A DNA stretch of 64,000 bases. Origin: JAFGXT01 sp963677165 (GTDB lineage Bacteria > Verrucomicrobiota > Lentisphaeria > Victivallales > SZUA-371). Both the position numbers and the translations under genes were made by a program. The stretch's first letter is position 1, and the number at the start of each line of letters is the position of its first letter. The stretch lies in assembly GCA_963677165.2 (NCBI GenBank), contig CAXXSX010000001.1, forward strand, positions 992,001 to 1,056,000. The letters run 5' to 3'. Below are positions 62,717 to 64,000 of the stretch, piece by piece. Below the pieces are notes generated by a model. That model saw only the letters and a list, made by a program, of their open reading frames with translations. It was not told the origin of the DNA and ran no database searches.

Positions 62717-64000
62717 CTAGGGTACACGCTCCACCTGCAGCGTCTGCCAATCCCCCCCCACGGCGACGCCAGAGAGGGTCAATTCGCCCTTGGCGTTGGC
62801 CGTCGCCGTGCCGCTCTGGCTCCCCAAGCGCCACTGCACCACCTCACCTGGGCTGAGCTGAAAGGCCTGCACCCGACGCAAAGTCAAATCGGCCGTGATC
62901 GGCGGTTCACCCGGGATTTCGTCGCCCACAGGTGGATAAGCCCAATCTGGCGGCGGCGACCCCGCGCCGTCGATCACCCGAATCGGCAGCTCGAAGCGGT
63001 CCACCGTGTCGACCAGAGCCCGGGCATCCCACCGCAGCAGGCGGTTGAGGACCCCGGCGCGGTCGCCATTCCAACCCGTGTCGCCCGGGGTCGCCAGATC
63101 GCCCGCATAGCCGCTCTCATCGCTCCAGCTTTGCTGACCATTGCCGCCGCCATCACCGGGATTGTTGTCGTGCGAGGCCTGGCTAAAGGCGACAAAGGCC
63201 TGGTCGCGACGCAGCGAGGTCGCGGCATCAAAGATGGGGTTGAGGCCCTGCTCCCACCACTGCTCACCGAGCACGGGATCAGCCGGCCCGTGGGCCCCCT
63301 CGTCCCACACCGCGAGGTGGCCTACGTGGTGTTCTTGCAGGCTTTGATAGAAGTTGAGGTCGGTGATGGGGCTGGCCTGGATGACGGCGCCAAAGTGGAT
63401 GATGGGATCGTCCTTGCCGTGCTTGGTGGTGATGAACTGTTGGCGCGCCTCGACCTCATCCTGTAGCAGCAAGGTCAGGTCTTGGGCATCCCAAACCGTG
63501 CGCCCATCGCCGCTGCCGAGGCTCGCCTCGGGGCTGCCCCACAGCGTGCTCAGCTGGGCGATGCGGCTCGGTCGGTGGTTGCGCGCGACCGTCTGGCCAA
63601 TGGTGGCGTGGACCCAGGCGAAGTGCCGCGCGTGCCGCAAACCAATCATCGCCGCCCCCGCGCCACCCATGGAACCACCTTCGATATAGACCCGCTCGGC
63701 ATCGGCACCAGAGTAGTTGCGCAGCACCCAGTCTAAGAGGTGCATCACCCGACGCGCCGTATATGGCGGCGCCTCACCTGTGCTCGGCGCGCTGCCTGGC
63801 AGGCTCGCCCCATAGCCCCACCAATAGGTGTTCTCAGGATCATGTGGGGCGATCCTAAACTCGCCCGACCACCCCTCCTGCCAAGGCTCACCGCCGAAGC
63901 CATGGAGCACCAAACGCACCGCAAGGGCGCGGCGCTGCTGGCCTCACTCGGCGCCATCACGTAGGCCGAGAAGGTGCGCCCCGCATAACCAGGGCTGTCG
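62717..64000 (-). CDS. Alpha/beta-hydrolase esterase, 5' end outside window, one frame break
   Basis: At least 425 residues. RLVLHGFGGE (oxyanion segment), a typical serine elbow EGGSMGGAGAAMIG, and later VWDEGAHGPADPV, whose His may complete the triad. Upstream of 63,920 the frame changes: YAGRTFSAYVMAPSEASSAAPL continues to the window end, showing one missing base near 63,918-63,923. C-terminal 80 residues (RVQAFQLSPGEVVQWRLGSQSGTATANAKGELTLSGV) form a beta-sandwich-like add-on. An extracellular esterase or polymer hydrolase is plausible; signal peptide not in the window. Confidence 0.78.

Noticed and set aside
1..64000. tRNA or rRNA genes
   Set aside because: I saw no cloverleaf with TTCGA loop and CCA-type end nor rRNA sequence on either strand; GTTCGAA hits are the two-box element, not tRNA T-arms.

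Overview
The window joins two stretches of very different DNA. Bases 1 to about 8,530 are AT-rich and look like Lentisphaerota or a relative: a prepilin-like secretion protein with the FTLIELLVV signal and an FSDGH motif, a LacI regulator with a textbook promoter and operator, a secreted GH42-like hydrolase, a membrane-anchored small heat-shock protein, and an ErcA-like iron alcohol dehydrogenase coupled to a PAS sensor. From about 8,530 to the end the DNA is GC-rich with a different codon style. It looks like Myxococcota, Bradymonadota or a similar deltaproteobacterial lineage: Glt-type gliding/secretion proteins, very large TPR proteins, AgmX/PglI C-terminal domain, Sel1 and HEAT proteins, dCache chemoreceptors. 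The switch falls inside one reading frame, where a PHP phosphoesterase turns into an M29-type aminopeptidase. An assembly chimera is the simplest explanation.

Layout of the GC-rich part: 8.5-10.1 kb, aminopeptidase remnant and an alpha/beta-hydrolase lipoprotein without its catalytic Ser and His; 10.3-13.0 kb, three zinc-ribbon/CD225 membrane proteins and a DUF2752 protein; 13.0-24.9 kb, rsmI coupled to an 11-kb gene for a 3,679-residue TPR protein; 25.3-26.3 kb, TPR lipoprotein; 26.4-35.7 kb, a gltC-D-E-F-G-like operon; 36.2-39.5 kb, a small DUF4177-like protein, a HEAT-repeat protein and AMMECR1; 39.6-53.1 kb, three chemoreceptors, a selenocysteine-containing SelD, an EAL-HDOD protein, TPR, SDR, Tpx and an unknown 405-residue protein; 53.3-64 kb, protein kinase, PLP trans-sulfuration enzyme, Sel1 protein, PRMT-like methyltransferase, UvrD-type helicase, small beta-barrel-like protein, glucose-6-phosphate isomerase and an esterase cut by the window end.

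Two repeat families stand out. One is a family of about 160-180 bp palindromic elements, seven recognised between 41.4 and 49.6 kb. Their inner core is conserved while at least three stems change on both strands, so pairing is kept although sequence is not. The other is a dispersed two-box element (GGCCGYGGGG, about 30 nt, GCGTTCGAAA), eight copies, all between genes. Neither matches a family I can name, and together they are the best candidates for something undescribed.

At least eight single-base frameshifts interrupt six otherwise conserved genes, mostly at short C runs. Residual sequencing error is likelier than decay, and affected proteins are described as intact genes with a frame break.
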